A DNA stretch of 14,042 nucleotides from an uncultured Bacteroidales bacterium. GTDB lineage: Bacteria > Bacteroidota > Bacteroidia > Bacteroidales > Muribaculaceae. Within the stretch, counting starts at the first letter, position 1. Each line of letters opens with the position of its first letter. The notes beneath the pieces were generated by a model. It did no database searches, was not told the origin of the DNA, and saw only the letters and a list, made by a program, of their open reading frames with translations. Below, piece after piece: positions 12,931-14,042 of the stretch. Both the position numbers and the translations under genes were made by a program. Location of the stretch: NCBI GenBank assembly GCA_900552315.1, contig URZM01000045.1, positions 1 to 14,042 on the forward strand. The letters run 5' to 3'.

Positions 12931-13639
12931 TTCAGAAATTCTTGAGAAATACCAGCAGCCCTTCCCGGTGAGTTTCAGAGTAATCGGAGTCGGCACGGGA
13001 GCAAACGACATAATCGAGAAAGTAAAATCGTTCGGTTATGACTGCGTAGACTGTATTCTTGCGGAAAATCTCAATGACTGCATACCTATGGATGACGACA
13101 AAATGGTCATTATCGTAGCACGGGATAATGAGGAAATCGCCAATGCAATAGCCAAGACTTATCATGACGCCGGTGTACTGGCAGTCGGTTTGGTTCATGA
13201 CGCCGATGTGTCATGCTACGATAGTGTCGCAACTGATGCAGGGCATGAAAGCTATCCCGAAATAATCAGATCTTTGTTTCTGCCTGTAGTTTCCCCAGGC
13301 TACATGTGCTATGATTTCAATGACTTATGCGCTGTACTCCGCGACTCCCGCTTCTTCAGGGCGCTGACTACAGTTGATAAAAGCGTTGAGGACGCCGGAT
13401 TTAAGATGCAGAAAGAATTGGAGAATGTCGATGTCCGTGGTATAGGGTCGCTTTCCGCTCATCTATATTTCAACCATGAGAGACAACCTGCCGTAACAGT
13501 GAATGACATGACACATCTTTCCGCCATGATTACCATTCTCCCGGAGTCGATCAACGTAATCTGGTATGTGAATCATGAAGACACATTGCCCGAAGATTTA
13601 ATCAGATTCACAATCATCATGTCCGGACATGATCTATGA
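12911..13639 (+). CDS. Miniature divergent FtsZ/tubulin-like protein lacking the GGGTGTG loop
   Basis: 242 residues from the ATG at 12911 (20-base overlap with the previous gene); ATG 12923 is equally possible. An upstream frame back to 12812 lies inside the previous gene and was rejected. FRVIGVGTGAND (22-33) aligns with the first strand and glycine loop of FtsZ (VIGVGGGGxNA). MVIIVA and GVLAVGLV (88-95) match the flanks of the tubulin signature, but GGGTGTG itself is absent (ARDNEEIANAIA instead). SPGYMCYDFNDLCAVL (128-143) matches the T7 loop region PGxxNxDFADV, keeping the Asp but not the Asn. Residues 178-238 (GSLSAHLYF, LSAMITILPESINVIWYV, LPEDLIRFTIIMSG) match the FtsZ C-terminal domain. 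FtsZ cores are about 320 residues, so this is shortened. GTP binding is doubtful. Confidence 0.75.
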   Translation: MMKTMTDSEILEKYQQPFPVSFRVIGVGTGANDIIEKVKSFGYDCVDCILAENLNDCIPMDDDKMVIIVARDNEEIANAIAKTYHDAGVLAVGLVHDADVSCYDSVATDAGHESYPEIIRSLFLPVVSPGYMCYDFNDLCAVLRDSRFFRALTTVDKSVEDAGFKMQKELENVDVRGIGSLSAHLYFNHERQPAVTVNDMTHLSAMITILPESINVIWYVNHEDTLPEDLIRFTIIMSGHDL

Positions 13640-13697
13640 CAAAGCGAGTGGCGCCAACGTATCCTCCAAAACATAGAGACAAACACGATAAAAACAG

Positions 13698-13733
13698 CAA
13701 TGGCCAAGCAAATTTTACTTTGCTTGGCCATTG
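13698..13733 (-). terminator. Strong intrinsic terminator, best read on the minus strand
   Basis: Arms CAATGGCCAAGCAAA (13698-13712) and TTTGCTTGGCCATTG (13719-13733) pair over 15 bp around a 6-base loop. On the minus strand the stem is followed by CTGTTTTTATCG, a proper T-run. It would end transcription of the small minus-strand ORF. On the plus strand no T-run follows, though the stem may still stabilise the 3' end of the FtsZ-like transcript, whose stop is 59 bases away. Confidence 0.75.
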
Positions 13734-13763
13734 ACTATCAGGTAGTTGCGTTAAAAAATCTGC

Positions 13764-13964
13764 TTAATACTCGTCTTCGTTGAAAAGCGAGTAGGTCGCT
13801 GTGTATGAGGGTGTTAAGTGTGTCATGTTTGCATTTGGCAAAACAAACCGCGCCATTTGAGACGGTCTGAGGCGATTGCCAAGCCTTTGGCCAAACATTG
13901 GCGAAACATTGGTCAAACATACTGCCAAATCTCTTATTATTCTTCTTCCTTTGGAGGATTTCAT
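13764..13964 (-). CDS. Small hypothetical protein (66 residues)
   Basis: A minus-strand frame opens MKSSKGRRIIRDLAVCL and ends SYTATYSLFNEDEY. The start is a basic patch; no hydrophobic segment or known motif is visible. Support for being real: AT-rich upstream DNA (13965-14042) as expected of a leader, and an intrinsic terminator 30 bases past its stop in the right orientation. Against: the frame contains three 11-bp direct repeats, which shift the reading frame from copy to copy, and an overlapping 60-residue frame exists on the same strand. No clean TAnnTTTG is seen upstream. I do not recognise it. Confidence 0.4.
   Translation of the reverse strand: MKSSKGRRIIRDLAVCLTNVSPMFGQRLGNRLRPSQMARFVLPNANMTHLTPSYTATYSLFNEDEY
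13887..13919. repeat. Three tandem 11-bp direct repeats
   Basis: TTGGCCAAACA, TTGGCGAAACA and TTGGTCAAACA follow each other without gaps, differing only at positions 5 and 6. Related strings (GCCAAGCC, TTTGGCAAAAC, ATACTGCCAAAT) lie nearby, and the arm of the neighbouring terminator (TGGCCAAGCAAA) is similar. One-turn spacing suits a protein-binding array; the repeats also lie within the possible small ORF. Confidence 0.6.
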
Positions 13965-14042
13965 TTTGTTTGAGAAGTTTATTTTATGAAGTGATTTAAA
14001 CTTATTTCGAAAACATAAAAAGTCTTTTAAGATATAAAAATA

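Noticed and set aside
13887..13919. CRISPR array or plasmid iteron origin from the 11-bp repeats
   Set aside because: The units are too short and abut without spacers, so this is not CRISPR. Three copies without a Rep gene or AT-rich origin box are not enough to call an origin.

Overview
The window looks like chromosomal DNA from the order Bacteroidales. The signs are promoters with a TAnnTTTG -7 element (five written TAACTTTG, TATATTTG or TACTTTTG), an UpxY-type NusG paralogue, an IS982-type transposase, a rhomboid with a DUF6576-like tail and a NimA-like flavoprotein. GC is high across the first 10 kb (one 60-base sample in the rhomboid genes is 60% GC). That favours a GC-rich member such as Alistipes or a Muribaculaceae relative, but the genus cannot be fixed from the sequence alone.

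Layout, left to right. 1-1337 (minus): a three-gene signalling operon of a small secreted DUF4252-like protein, an ECF sigma factor and a single-pass membrane protein that runs off the window, probably the anti-sigma factor. 1472-6344 (minus): a tight four-gene operon of two rhomboid-family membrane proteases, a membrane-anchored endonuclease/exonuclease/phosphatase (EEP) protein and an exported M3 dipeptidyl carboxypeptidase. Its promoter diverges from that of an HU gene (6695-6958, plus), which sits behind helically phased T-tracts. 6991-7152: a compound inverted repeat between convergent genes. 7174-8519 (minus): an aldo/keto reductase and a NimA-like flavoprotein. 8520-8906 holds the reductase promoter and what may be a decayed gene. 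8907-9500 (minus): a solitary UpxY-like antiterminator without polysaccharide genes. 9695-10270 (plus): a hexapeptide-repeat sugar O-acetyltransferase, followed by a G-free, C-rich tract.

10326-11017 is an IS982-family element whose transposase has lost its C-terminal third and catalytic Glu. Beyond it, 11058-13639 (plus) has visibly lower GC (one 60-base sample is 40%) and carries three genes: a divergent uracil-DNA-glycosylase-superfamily protein, then two genes that overlap end to start. The second of the pair reads as a miniature, highly divergent FtsZ/tubulin-like protein that lacks the GGGTGTG nucleotide-binding loop. The first is a basic, unknown protein whose last 100 residues follow the same pattern as the FtsZ C-terminal domain. 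A perfect 15-bp inverted repeat covers the promoter -7 box and the start codon of this pair.

The FtsZ-like pair is the most interesting content: it looks like an acquired, tightly regulated two-component module of unknown role. The window ends with a strong minus-strand terminator, a possible 66-residue ORF containing three 11-bp tandem repeats, and AT-rich DNA. I saw no rRNA, tRNA or CRISPR array.
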